Shown one piece after another: positions 1-6,260 of a stretch of 9,090 nt of DNA. The first letter of the stretch is position 1, and every line of letters begins with the position of its first letter. The position numbers were made by a program, and so were the translations under genes. The notes beneath the pieces are model-generated. The model was not told the DNA's origin, did no database searches, and saw only the letters and a list, made by a program, of their open reading frames with translations. This stretch comes from an uncultured Collinsella sp. (GTDB lineage Bacteria > Actinomycetota > Coriobacteriia > Coriobacteriales > Coriobacteriaceae): the NCBI GenBank assembly GCA_900545505.1, contig UQZC01000051.1, positions 1 through 9,090 of the forward strand, in the 5' to 3' direction.

Positions 1-522
1 TCGGACGATCTTCATCAAACTTCGTCAGGCAAGCGCCTGGACGTCATTAGCTGGGACGAGTTCTTTATGAGCGTGGCCATCGCCGCGCAGCGCCGCAGCA
101 AGGACCCCAACACACAGGTGGGTGCGTGCATCGCCAACACCAACCACCGCATCCTTTCGGTGGGCTACAACGGTACACCCTCGGCGCTCAACGACGACTT
201 TTTCCCGTGGGGTACGAGCGACGACCCGCTGCAGGACAAGCACAACTACGTGGTCCATGCCGAGGCCAACGCCGTGCTCAACTACCGTGGCTCGCTCAAG
301 GACCTCGAGGGTTCCACGGTCTACGTCACGCTGTTCCCGTGCCACGACTGCGCCAAGATTTTGGCTCAGGTGGGCGTGGGCGAGGTCGTCTACCTGGACA
401 ACAAGTACGCCGACACCGATGATGGGCGCATCAGCCGCCGTATTCTCGACTCCTGTGGCATCAGCTACCGCCAGGTCATCGTCGATGTGCACATCGGCAC
501 CGAGGGGCGGGTTCAGCAGTAG
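1..522 (+). CDS. Deoxycytidylate (dCMP) deaminase, 5'-truncated by the window edge
   Basis: A reading frame is open from base 1 to the TAG at 520-522. It carries the zinc-dependent cytidine/deoxycytidylate deaminase signature: His-Ala-Glu at 256-264 (zinc ligand plus catalytic Glu) and Pro-Cys-His-Asp-Cys at 337-351 (two Cys zinc ligands). The start of the frame reads KRLDVISWDEFFMSVAIAAQ, followed by SKDPNTQVGA, which is the usual N-terminal region of dCMP deaminases (ComEB-like). The ATG at 67 therefore lies inside the domain and is not the start, and no start codon exists in frame between 1 and 66. The 173 visible codons contain nearly the whole enzyme. The family converts dCMP to dUMP in the cytosol, supplying thymidylate synthase. 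No downstream gene lies close enough to suggest coupling; 172 nt separate it from the next gene. A ComEB competence role is not implied by this context. Confidence 0.93.
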   Translation, partial: SDDLHQTSSGKRLDVISWDEFFMSVAIAAQRRSKDPNTQVGACIANTNHRILSVGYNGTPSALNDDFFPWGTSDDPLQDKHNYVVHAEANAVLNYRGSLKDLEGSTVYVTLFPCHDCAKILAQVGVGEVVYLDNKYADTDDGRISRRILDSCGISYRQVIVDVHIGTEGRVQQ

Positions 523-533
523 CGCGTGGCAAC

Positions 534-543
534 GCCAGCTGGC
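534..543. other. 10-bp perfect palindrome in the gap after the dCMP deaminase gene
   Basis: GCCAGCTGGC is self-complementary and begins 11 nt after the stop codon. It is flanked by two direct copies of GGCAAC (528-533 and 541-546). TGGC at 527-530 can also pair with GCCA at 534-537. No T-tract follows, so it is not a convincing intrinsic terminator. The rest of the 523-694 gap holds a TTGACT at 577-582 that resembles a -35 box but has no good -10 at the right distance. Confidence 0.3.
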
Positions 544-656
544 AACAAAAGACAGCCAAAAGAGCCCCGTCCCAAATTGACTACTCGTGAAAGTCGCGTC
601 TGCGCGCATGGACGGCTCGTGAGCGGGTACACGGCTGTAGTAACATAGCTTCTGTC

Positions 657-672
657 CGCGGGCGCGCCCGCG
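657..672. promoter_or_regulatory. 16-bp perfect GC palindrome upstream of the Fe-S scaffold gene
   Basis: CGCGGGCGCGCCCGCG equals its own reverse complement over all 16 bases. It ends 22 nt before the GTG start at 695, in the probable 5' leader, just upstream of the ribosome binding site. It could be a regulator's operator, or form a hairpin in the mRNA leader. A GC-only palindrome can also occur by chance in GC-rich DNA, so function is unproven. Confidence 0.4.
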
Positions 673-694
673 TAATTGTGAGAAAGGAGCCCCT

Positions 695-973
695 GTGGCT
701 GTTAACGAAGAGCTGCTTAAGAAGGTTCTTGAAGAGATTCGCCCCAACCTGCAGGCCGATGGCGGCGATATGGAGTATGTGGGCGTTGACGACGAGGGCG
801 TCGTCAAACTGGAGCTGCAGGGTGCTTGCGCCGGCTGCCCCATGAGCTCGCTGACCCTGTCCATGGGTATTGAGCGCATCCTGAAGGAGCATGTGCCCGG
901 CGTTACCCGAGTTGAGCAGGTCAATGCCTCCGGCGAGGCCGAGGACCTGTACGACGAGTACGCGCCGTTCTAA
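695..973 (+). CDS. NifU C-terminal domain (Nfu-type) Fe-S cluster scaffold protein
   Basis: This 92-residue protein consists almost entirely of one NifU C-terminal domain. It has the expected N-terminal helix, then LQADGGD (residues 19-25), and the cluster-binding CxxC at C45 and C48 in the context GACAGCPMSS. Nfu proteins of this kind hold a [4Fe-4S] cluster between the CxxC motifs of two subunits and pass it to cytosolic target enzymes. The start is GTG at 695, supported by AGAAAGGAG at 681-689 with 5 nt spacing. There is no N-terminal NifU scaffold domain and no HesB domain, as is usual for stand-alone bacterial Nfu. No isc, suf or nif genes are visible beside it. Family assignment is secure; its precise client proteins cannot be told from sequence. 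Confidence 0.93.
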   Translation: MAVNEELLKKVLEEIRPNLQADGGDMEYVGVDDEGVVKLELQGACAGCPMSSLTLSMGIERILKEHVPGVTRVEQVNASGEAEDLYDEYAPF

Positions 974-984
974 GCTGCGAAAGC

Positions 985-1055
985 TGCGGACGGCATACTC
1001 CGCATAGACGTTACGCCCAAATATGCGGCTGCGAGCGCAAGGCCCGCGGCCGCAT
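985..1055 (+). promoter_or_regulatory. Two inverted repeats between the nfu-type gene and lgt
   Basis: The first is TGCGGA (985-990) with TCCGCA (999-1004), enclosing an 8-nt loop. The second is ATGCGGC (1023-1029) with GCCGCAT (1049-1055), followed by only TTTG. They may act as a weak terminator for the upstream gene or as leader structure for lgt. Neither has a proper T-tract, so the role is uncertain. Confidence 0.3.
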
Positions 1056-1082
1056 TTGTATGTAGGGAGTAGGAGGGTCGAC

Positions 1083-1904
1083 ATGCTCAACGACTTCTAC
1101 CATATGCTTGATCCCGTCGCGATCTCGGCGGGCCCCATCACCATCTACTGGTACGGCCTGGCCTACGTGGTCGGCGCCCTGCTCACGGCGGTCGTCATGT
1201 ACCGCACGCAGCGTCGCTGGGGCTTTAACATCACGATTGACGACCTGACGAGTGTCGTGGTCGGCGTGGTCTTTGGCCTCATTATCGGTGCGCGCCTGTT
1301 CTACGTCGTCTTTTACGGTGATGGCTACTACTGGGCGCACCCGCTCGATATCTTTGCCACCAACGAGGGCGGCATGAGCTTCCATGGCGGTTTGGTGGGT
1401 GGCATTATCGGCGGCATCATTGTGTGCCGCATGTATAAGCTCGATGCATGGACCATCGCCGACCTTGCCGTTATCGGTGCTCCGCTGGCCTTATGTCTGG
1501 GACGCTGCGCCAACTTTGTCAACGGCGAGCTGTGGGGCAAGCCGACCGATCTGCCCTGGGGCGTGATCTTTGGCGGCACCGCGGGCGATATGCCGCGCCA
1601 TCCCTCCCAGCTCTACGAGGCATTCCTCGAGGGTATTGTGCTCTTTTGCATTCTGCAGGTGCTCAGCCGCAAAAAGCCGCTACTGCCCCAAGGCACGTTT
1701 ATGGGCGTCTTTGTGATGGGTTACGGCATCGTTCGCTTCCTCATTGAGTTTGTGCGCGTGCCCGATGCGCAGCTGGGCTATCTGCTGGGTGGCGTTATCA
1801 CCATGGGCCAGTTGCTGAGCCTGCCGCTCGTAATCGCGGGCCTGGCGCTCATCATCTTTGCTCGTCGCCGCAACCGGCCCCAGCGCATCTACCTCGACGC
1901 CTAA
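1083..1904 (+). CDS. lgt: Phosphatidylglycerol--prolipoprotein diacylglyceryl transferase
   Basis: Lgt moves the diacylglyceryl group of phosphatidylglycerol onto the lipobox cysteine of prolipoproteins, the first step of lipoprotein maturation, within the cytoplasmic membrane. The 273-residue protein shows the family landmarks in order: SFHGG with H101 (the conserved His region), the Lgt signature at 140-149 (G-R141-x-x-N144-F-x-N147-G-E149), RHPSQLYE starting at R172, and GYGIVRF with R218 plus E222 and R225. Multiple hydrophobic segments match the usual seven-helix topology. The signature reads GRCANF where GRIGNF is more typical, a Cys-Ala replacement of Ile-Gly that keeps the catalytically important residues. 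The start is ATG 1083, because AGGAGG at 1071-1076 lies 6 nt upstream and the protein then begins with a normal Lgt N-terminus. An in-frame ATG at 1023 has no such site. A hairpin element begins 2 nt after the stop. Confidence 0.97.
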   Translation: MLNDFYHMLDPVAISAGPITIYWYGLAYVVGALLTAVVMYRTQRRWGFNITIDDLTSVVVGVVFGLIIGARLFYVVFYGDGYYWAHPLDIFATNEGGMSFHGGLVGGIIGGIIVCRMYKLDAWTIADLAVIGAPLALCLGRCANFVNGELWGKPTDLPWGVIFGGTAGDMPRHPSQLYEAFLEGIVLFCILQVLSRKKPLLPQGTFMGVFVMGYGIVRFLIEFVRVPDAQLGYLLGGVITMGQLLSLPLVIAGLALIIFARRRNRPQRIYLDA

Positions 1905-1906
1905 CT

Positions 1907-1935
1907 ACCACAAAGGGGACAGGCACCTTTGTGGT
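1907..1935 (+). repeat. REP-like hairpin, copy 1 (GGGACAGG loop)
   Basis: ACCACAAAGG (1907-1916) pairs perfectly with CCTTTGTGGT (1926-1935) around a 9-nt loop. The GGGACAGG block lies at 1916-1923. Flanking C1905-G1937 and a T-G wobble could lengthen the stem to 12 bp. It starts 2 nt after the lgt stop codon. No T-tract follows, so it is not a standard intrinsic terminator. The same loop with a different stem recurs at 4167-4193 and 6787-6811. Confidence 0.75.
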
Positions 1936-1978
1936 GGTCTTGCCGAGTTTGATAGGTTTCTAGAAAGGCTTTCGGACT

Positions 1979-4162
1979 GTGAAGGATTCCGACCTCTCCA
2001 CAACGGCTGCGCGCGACGCTGCCCGCATCGTCTGGTTTAAGCGCTACCCCGCCAAGCAGACGCTCATCGCATTTTTGCTCGCGCTGTTGGCGACCACGGC
2101 GTTTTCCATCGATCCCGCCCCGGTGTCGAGCAACGCAGTCTTGGCGATTGACCCCAAAGCCTCGGGCATGCTGTACGTGTGCTACGAGGTGCTCCTTTCG
2201 TTTGCCGGCCATACCGACGCGGTCATGCTGCTTGCACTTGCCTGCCTGCTCACCTTGCCGTTTCGCTACGTGTTCTTTGGCCGTGGCGACACCTGGCGTC
2301 CATCGATCATTCTGCCGTCGCTGTTCTTCGCCATCTGCATGGTGTTCGGCCGCAGCTACGACCTCACCGACTCGGCCGAGATTGTCCTTGGCGACAAAGC
2401 CCGCATCGTCTGCGCCTGGATTGGCGGCGCGGGCTGGATGCTCTTAGCGATCGTGGCCTTCTATTTGGCTTTTGAGTGCCTGGATTGGCTGAGCTCTCGG
2501 CGCATTCCGTTTTCCGAAGCGCACTTTGGCCGCGTATGGCGTGTGACTCACGCCGTGCTCTCGGTCCATCCCTTTGCCGGCCCCTTCCTGGTGCTTATGA
2601 TCGCCTGGGCGCCCACGCTTATCGCTTCGCTGCCCGGCCTTTTTATGGGAGATACGGGTGCGCAGATTCGCCAGTGGTTCAACTACCCCAACGGCACGAG
2701 TGACTACCTGCGTCTGCTCAATCCCAATGTGTTGCTCAACGGACATCACCCCGTGGTGCACACGGCTATCATCGGTTCGTGCGTCCAGCTGGGGCTTTCA
2801 CTGTTCAACAGCGCCAACGCAGGTCTTGCCATCTACACCTGTGCTCAGTTCGTCATTACGGCCGCCTGCATGGCCTATTCCATTTCGTCGCTGCGCAAAC
2901 TGGGCGTGAGCCTGCCGGTTCGCGGTGCGATCCTGCTGTTCTTTGCGTTTATGCCGATGTTCTCTAACTACGCGGCGTTGCTCACCAAAGACGTGCTCTT
3001 TGCCGACGCGTTCTTGGTGCTGCTGGTACAGACCGTCAAGCTCGTGGCATGTGGCTTGCCCCGTCGTGATGCCAATGTCGAGCGAGCGGGCGAGAAAGCC
3101 CCCGTGCTCTTTGCGCGCCACGACTGGCTTCTGCTCGCTCTGGGTGCCATGGGTTCCACGTTCCTGCGCAACGGCGGCCTGGTGTTTTCCCTGGCGGCAT
3201 GCGTAATCGCGGCGGCGTTTTGCGTATGGGACGTGCATGTGGCTCGTCGTGCAGCCGAGCAGACTGGTGCTGCGCCTTCGGGCGCCATCCCGCGTTTCCG
3301 CTGGGTTGGCGTTCTCGTGGTGCTCGCGCTCTGCCTTGCCTCCAACGTGTACTTCACCAAGGTCTTTATGCCGGCGCATGACATCACGCCTGGTTCCAAG
3401 CGCGAAATCCTCTCGATTCCGTTCCAGCAGACGGCTCGTTTCGTCCAAAAGCACGATGGCCTTAACTCGGGCGTCAACCCCACGGTTAAGGAGGACGGCA
3501 CCATCGTGGAGGCTCCTTGCGACGGCTTGGTGACCGACGAAGAGCGTGCCGTGATCGACCGTGTGCTCAAGTACGAGAACCTGGGCCGCCGTTACAACCC
3601 GGATAAGTCGGACGCCGTCAAAAATTGCTTTAACGAGTATGCCTCGCAGGAGGACATCAAGGCCTATTTTGAGGTGTGGGCCCAGATGTTCAAAAAGGAC
3701 CCCGGGTGCTATATCTCGGCGCTCGTCAATAACTACTACGGGTACTTCTATCCGAGCGCTCGCGATGCGTGGGTCTACAGCACGGCGCGCAGTGCCGAGA
3801 TCATGGCGAAGCCCGATAACCTCAAGTACTTTGACTTCCATCCGGTCGACAGCAAAGCCGTGCGCTGGTGCGACCACCTGATTAACCTGTACCGCGTGGC
3901 GGTGCAGCGCATTCCGTTTATCTCGCTCACCATGAGCTCGGCCACCTATGTGTGGATCATGATCGTCGTGGTGGTCTACCTGTTGCGCCGCCATTCGTGG
4001 CGCGCGCTGGCCATTTGGGTGCCGCTGCTGGGCGTGCTCGCCGTGTGCCTGATCGGTCCCTGCAACGGCTCGACCTACATGCGCTACCTGTATCCGGTCA
4101 TCGCCTGCATGCCCTTTGCCATTGGCGCCACCATCACCCGCAGCGACCTCCTCTGGTCCTAA
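1979..4162 (+). CDS. Large polytopic membrane protein, DUF6020/GT-C glycosyltransferase-like
   Basis: This 727-residue protein has about a dozen hydrophobic segments, including roughly 27-43, 83-98, 107-124, 145-166, 200-220, 257-275, 282-303, 316-349, 383-415, 442-457, 655-670 and 676-693. A large non-membrane region of about 190 residues (461-650) lies near the C-terminus. Features resemble the GT-C fold of membrane glycosyltransferases that use lipid-linked sugars: an acidic residue in the early loop (PG followed by D225 in GDTGAQ), then H256-H257-P258 and H261, TKDVLF at 336-341, FLRNGG at 395-400 and RYLYP at 702-706. These also recall the uncharacterised DUF6020 family, including SIPFQQTAR at 479-487. 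The start is GTG 1979, with AGAAAGG at 1962-1968 upstream (10 nt spacing). The gene follows lgt by 74 nt and may be co-transcribed. The membrane topology is clear; the family call is from memory of motifs, and a transferase activity is inferred, not shown. Confidence 0.75.
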   Translation: MKDSDLSTTAARDAARIVWFKRYPAKQTLIAFLLALLATTAFSIDPAPVSSNAVLAIDPKASGMLYVCYEVLLSFAGHTDAVMLLALACLLTLPFRYVFFGRGDTWRPSIILPSLFFAICMVFGRSYDLTDSAEIVLGDKARIVCAWIGGAGWMLLAIVAFYLAFECLDWLSSRRIPFSEAHFGRVWRVTHAVLSVHPFAGPFLVLMIAWAPTLIASLPGLFMGDTGAQIRQWFNYPNGTSDYLRLLNPNVLLNGHHPVVHTAIIGSCVQLGLSLFNSANAGLAIYTCAQFVITAACMAYSISSLRKLGVSLPVRGAILLFFAFMPMFSNYAALLTKDVLFADAFLVLLVQTVKLVACGLPRRDANVERAGEKAPVLFARHDWLLLALGAMGSTFLRNGGLVFSLAACVIAAAFCVWDVHVARRAAEQTGAAPSGAIPRFRWVGVLVVLALCLASNVYFTKVFMPAHDITPGSKREILSIPFQQTARFVQKHDGLNSGVNPTVKEDGTIVEAPCDGLVTDEERAVIDRVLKYENLGRRYNPDKSDAVKNCFNEYASQEDIKAYFEVWAQMFKKDPGCYISALVNNYYGYFYPSARDAWVYSTARSAEIMAKPDNLKYFDFHPVDSKAVRWCDHLINLYRVAVQRIPFISLTMSSATYVWIMIVVVVYLLRRHSWRALAIWVPLLGVLAVCLIGPCNGSTYMRYLYPVIACMPFAIGATITRSDLLWS

Positions 4163-4166
4163 TTTG

Positions 4167-4193
4167 GTGCAAAGGGGACAGGTTACTTTGCAC
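4167..4193 (+). repeat. REP-like hairpin, copy 2 (GGGACAGG loop)
   Basis: GTGCAAAG (4167-4174) pairs perfectly with CTTTGCAC (4186-4193) around an 11-nt loop beginning GGGACAGG. It starts 4 nt after the stop codon of the 727-residue membrane protein. The stem differs from copy 1 at its outer end, yet remains fully complementary. No T-tract follows. Confidence 0.75.
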
Positions 4194-4230
4194 TAAGGGG
4201 CCGCATCATCACGACGCCTTCATTTTGGGG

Positions 4231-4259
4231 TTTATCTCGCAGGCCAGTAGGTATATCAT
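4231..4259 (+). promoter_or_regulatory. Possible promoter for yebC
   Basis: TATCAT at 4254-4259 matches five of six bases of a -10 box and lies 17 nt after a weak -35 candidate, TTTATC (4231-4236). It sits about 70 nt before the yebC start, in an AT-richer stretch that stands out from its surroundings. A second -10-like box, TATATT, is at 4273-4278. Either could be used; the -35 match is poor. Confidence 0.3.
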
Positions 4260-4327
4260 AACGACGTTTGTTTATATTGCCCGAGCATCTGCGCTGGGCT
4301 TTAGGTCGAAACCGATAGGAGACACGT

Positions 4328-5134
4328 ATGTCCGGACACTCTAAGTGGGCCACAACCAAGCATCGTAAGGGCGCGCAGGACGCCAAGCGTTCCGCCCTCT
4401 TCTCCAAGCTGAGCCGCAACATCACCGTTGCTGCCCGTCTCGGCGGCGACCCGCTGCCCGAGAACAACGCCAGCCTCGCCGCTGCCGTTGCTAAGGCCAA
4501 GGCTCAGTCCATGCCCAAGGACAAGATCAAGTCCGCTATCGACAAGGCCTTCGGTTCGGGTGCCGATGCCGCCGTCTACGAGAACATCGTGTACGAGGGC
4601 TACGGTCCCGCCGGTGTCGCCGTCTACGTCGACTGCCTGACCGACAACCGCAACCGCACCGCTGCTGATGTCCGTTCCGCCTTCTCCCACGCTGGTGGTA
4701 ACCTGGGCACCTCGGGCTCCGTCGCCTTCCAGTTTGAGCGCAAGGGCCAGATCGTCGTCGCCAAGGAGATCCTGGACGAGAACGCCAAGAAGGAGACCAT
4801 GATCGCCAACGGTCCTGCCGGTGACGAGGATGAGTTCATGATGGCCATCGCCGAGGCCGGTGGCGAGGACTACGAGGACGCCGGCGAGGAGTGGATCGTC
4901 TGGACCGCTGCTAACGACGTCATGGCTGTTTCCAAGGCGCTCGAGGAGCAGGGCGTCCAGGTCAAGGGCTCCGAGACCACCATGGTCCCGACCACCCCGA
5001 CCGAGGTTTCCGGTACCGACGCCAAGAAGGTCCAGCGCCTCATCGACCGTCTTGAGGAGCTCGACGACGTCCAGGATGTTTACAGCACCATGGACATGAC
5101 CGACGAGGTCATCGCTGCCCTCGAGGAGGAGTAG
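4328..5134 (+). CDS. yebC: YebC/PmpR/TACO1-family protein
   Basis: The 268-residue protein opens with the family hallmark GHSKW (3-7), then KHRKGAQDAKR and FSKLSR, and continues through NIVYEGYGPAGVAVYVDCLT (86-105) and a final domain with TMVP (218-221) and LIDRLEELDDVQDVYS (238-253). YebC proteins were long annotated as DNA-binding regulators. More recent work on bacterial and mitochondrial members links them to translation, including relief of ribosome stalling at proline runs. The start ATG 4328 has AGGAG at 4317-4321, 6 nt away. Length exceeds the usual 240-250 residues; the extra residues appear to be an insertion around 147-166. Every lysine codon is AAG and codon choice is strongly biased, as expected of a highly expressed gene. 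It is followed by its own terminator and is not next to ruvC, its common neighbour elsewhere. Confidence 0.95.
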   Translation: MSGHSKWATTKHRKGAQDAKRSALFSKLSRNITVAARLGGDPLPENNASLAAAVAKAKAQSMPKDKIKSAIDKAFGSGADAAVYENIVYEGYGPAGVAVYVDCLTDNRNRTAADVRSAFSHAGGNLGTSGSVAFQFERKGQIVVAKEILDENAKKETMIANGPAGDEDEFMMAIAEAGGEDYEDAGEEWIVWTAANDVMAVSKALEEQGVQVKGSETTMVPTTPTEVSGTDAKKVQRLIDRLEELDDVQDVYSTMDMTDEVIAALEEE

Positions 5135-5139
5135 CGCCC

Positions 5140-5157
5140 GCACGGGTTAAGCCGTGC
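5140..5157 (+). other. Small hairpin after yebC
   Basis: GCACGG (5140-5145) pairs with CCGTGC (5152-5157) around the 6-nt loop GTTAAG, starting 5 nt after the yebC stop. There is no T-tract, so it may only protect the 3' end of the mRNA. The true terminator lies 47 nt further on. Confidence 0.4.
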
Positions 5158-5203
5158 ATATCTGGGCATAATGAAGCGAGCATGCAAGCCTCGTGGAATA
5201 GAT

Positions 5204-5250
5204 GAGCCGGATCCGCGTGCGTAGAGCACCGGACCCGGCTCTTTTATAAT
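5204..5250 (+). terminator. Intrinsic terminator of yebC
   Basis: GAGCCGG (5204-5210) pairs with CCGGCTC (5235-5241). The stem continues after one mismatch through TCCG/CGGA (5212-5215 with 5230-5233) and GTGC/GCAC (5217-5220 with 5226-5229), closing a 5-nt loop. The tract TTTTATAAT follows directly. This is the strongest terminator in the window. The tract also contains TATAAT (5245-5250), an exact -10 consensus. Confidence 0.9.
5245..5250 (+). promoter_or_regulatory. Perfect -10 box overlapping the yebC terminator tail
   Basis: TATAAT at 5245-5250 lies 50 nt before the amaP start, a reasonable place for a promoter of the amaP operon. No TTGACA-like -35 is found 16-18 nt upstream, so it would need an activator or an alternative sigma factor. 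It may equally be a by-product of the terminator T-tract. Confidence 0.3.
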
Positions 5251-5300
5251 GATGCGAACCGTTTTGCATTTCGAGAGCCGAGATTTGAAGGGAGCGCCAC

Positions 5301-5846
5301 GTGCGCGTACTCAAACGAGCCCTAGCGATTGTGTATCTTGCCGCCGCCATCTTGGCGCTGGGCACGCTTGTCTGCCAGTTTTGGGGGCCGTATACGTATC
5401 GCTTTATGCTGCTGATGCGCGACCCCATGCCGCGCATTGTCGTGACGGCATGCGGCGGAGTTGTGGCGATTGGCGTGCTGATAAGCTTCTTCCGCCTGAT
5501 GTTTGCTCGTCGCGAGCCGTCCTGCGTGCATCCGGCGGGGGAGCGCAATATCGAGATCACGCTCGCGGCGCTTTCTTCGTGCGCCAGGGCTGCTGCCGAG
5601 CGCGACGACCGCGTGATGGTCGAGCATGTCGAGGCCCGCGTCCAAGGTTCCGACGATTCGCACGTCCGTTTTAAGGTCGAGGCTATCGCGCTTGACGATA
5701 AGGACGTGGCATCTCTGGCTACCGCGATGCAGCAGCGCATCGAGGAAGCTTGCGACACCATGCTCGGCACGCCGGGTACGACCACGCGCGTCCGTTTTTT
5801 GCCGTCCAAGACTACCGTCCAGACCGTGGAGGTTTCCGGTGAGTGA
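5301..5846 (+). CDS. amaP: AmaP-like alkaline shock membrane anchor protein
   Basis: This 181-residue protein has two N-terminal membrane segments, about 7-26 and 46-66, followed by a soluble domain (about 80-180) with the alpha/beta character of the Asp23/Gls24 superfamily. It contains the predicted central segment EHVEARVQG (117-125) and ends in a VRFLPSKTTVQTVEV strand. This is the architecture of AmaP, which in Staphylococcus aureus holds Asp23 at the membrane. The next two genes, DUF2273 and Asp23, are its known operon partners, which makes the call strong. The start is GTG 5301, with AAGGGAG at 5288-5294, 6 nt upstream. The last 8 nt overlap the start of the next gene, suggesting translational coupling. 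Sequence similarity to S. aureus AmaP is likely low; order and topology carry the assignment. Confidence 0.85.
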   Translation: MRVLKRALAIVYLAAAILALGTLVCQFWGPYTYRFMLLMRDPMPRIVVTACGGVVAIGVLISFFRLMFARREPSCVHPAGERNIEITLAALSSCARAAAERDDRVMVEHVEARVQGSDDSHVRFKVEAIALDDKDVASLATAMQQRIEEACDTMLGTPGTTTRVRFLPSKTTVQTVEVSGE

Positions 5847-6216
5847 TACCAATCAAGATAAGACCGCTCGTACGCCGCGCCTGACGATTGACCAGAGCGC
5901 CACACCGGCGAGCGAACCTGTTGATTCCAAAGCAGAGGCAACCGAGTTACAAGACGCGGCAGCCGCGGATTTTGACGAGGCTATGGGTCTCATCAAGGGT
6001 ACGGGCGCTGCCATCTGGAGCTATGCCGTGCGTCATCCCAACACCACGCTCGGCGCCGTCGCTGGCTTTATCCTTGCCGTGTTGGTGCTCACGCTCGGCC
6101 TGTGGGACACGCTCGTCATTGCATTCTTCGTGCTGATCGGCGCCGTGATCGGCCAAATTCGCGACGGCGAAAACGGGATCGTCAACTTCTTCGGTCGTCT
6201 GTTTAGCGGCCGCTAA
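5839..6216 (+). CDS. DUF2273 small membrane protein of the Asp23 operon
   Basis: This is a 125-residue protein. The first 55 or so residues are hydrophilic and rich in Ala, Asp, Glu and Thr, and probably unstructured. Two adjacent hydrophobic segments follow at about 72-89 and 91-107, with a short charged turn GQIRDGENG and a C-terminal NFFGRLFSGR. The tandem hydrophobic pattern followed by GQIRDGE matches DUF2273, found between amaP and asp23 in Firmicutes. The start is GTG 5839, because GGAGG at 5828-5832 lies 6 nt upstream, inside the end of amaP. A longer open frame reaches back to 5626 but runs through amaP out of frame and has no support. The exact role is unknown; it likely works with AmaP at the membrane. 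The N-terminal tail appears longer than in typical members. Confidence 0.87.
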   Translation: MSDTNQDKTARTPRLTIDQSATPASEPVDSKAEATELQDAAAADFDEAMGLIKGTGAAIWSYAVRHPNTTLGAVAGFILAVLVLTLGLWDTLVIAFFVLIGAVIGQIRDGENGIVNFFGRLFSGR

Positions 6217-6260
6217 TATGTATTCGACTGTCGCATCCGCGGCAGGCATAAGGAGGAACC

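Noticed and set aside
561..582. CCCCGTCCC followed by TTGACT, considered as a degenerate reverse copy of the GGGACAGG hairpin or as a promoter
   Set aside because: The reverse strand reads GGGACGGGG, which lacks the core, and no paired stem flanks it. The -35-like TTGACT has no -10 partner 16-18 nt downstream.
1023..1082. Possible 20-residue N-terminal extension of Lgt from an upstream in-frame ATG
   Set aside because: The 1023 ATG lies inside an inverted repeat and has no ribosome binding site, while ATG 1083 has AGGAGG 6 nt upstream and gives a normal Lgt N-terminus.
2798..3994. 398-codon open frame on the minus strand
   Set aside because: It lies wholly inside the 727-residue membrane protein gene. 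Its translation is His/Arg/Val-rich with no recognisable domain, as expected of an antisense shadow in GC-rich DNA.
4301..5143. 280-codon open frame on the minus strand
   Set aside because: It mirrors yebC, whose + strand product is unambiguous. The Gly/Leu/Val/Asp-rich translation is typical of an antisense shadow.
5626..5838. Upstream extension of the DUF2273 frame
   Set aside because: This stretch overlaps amaP in another frame, has an Arg/Ser-rich shadow-like translation and no ribosome binding site; GTG 5839 has GGAGG 6 nt before it.
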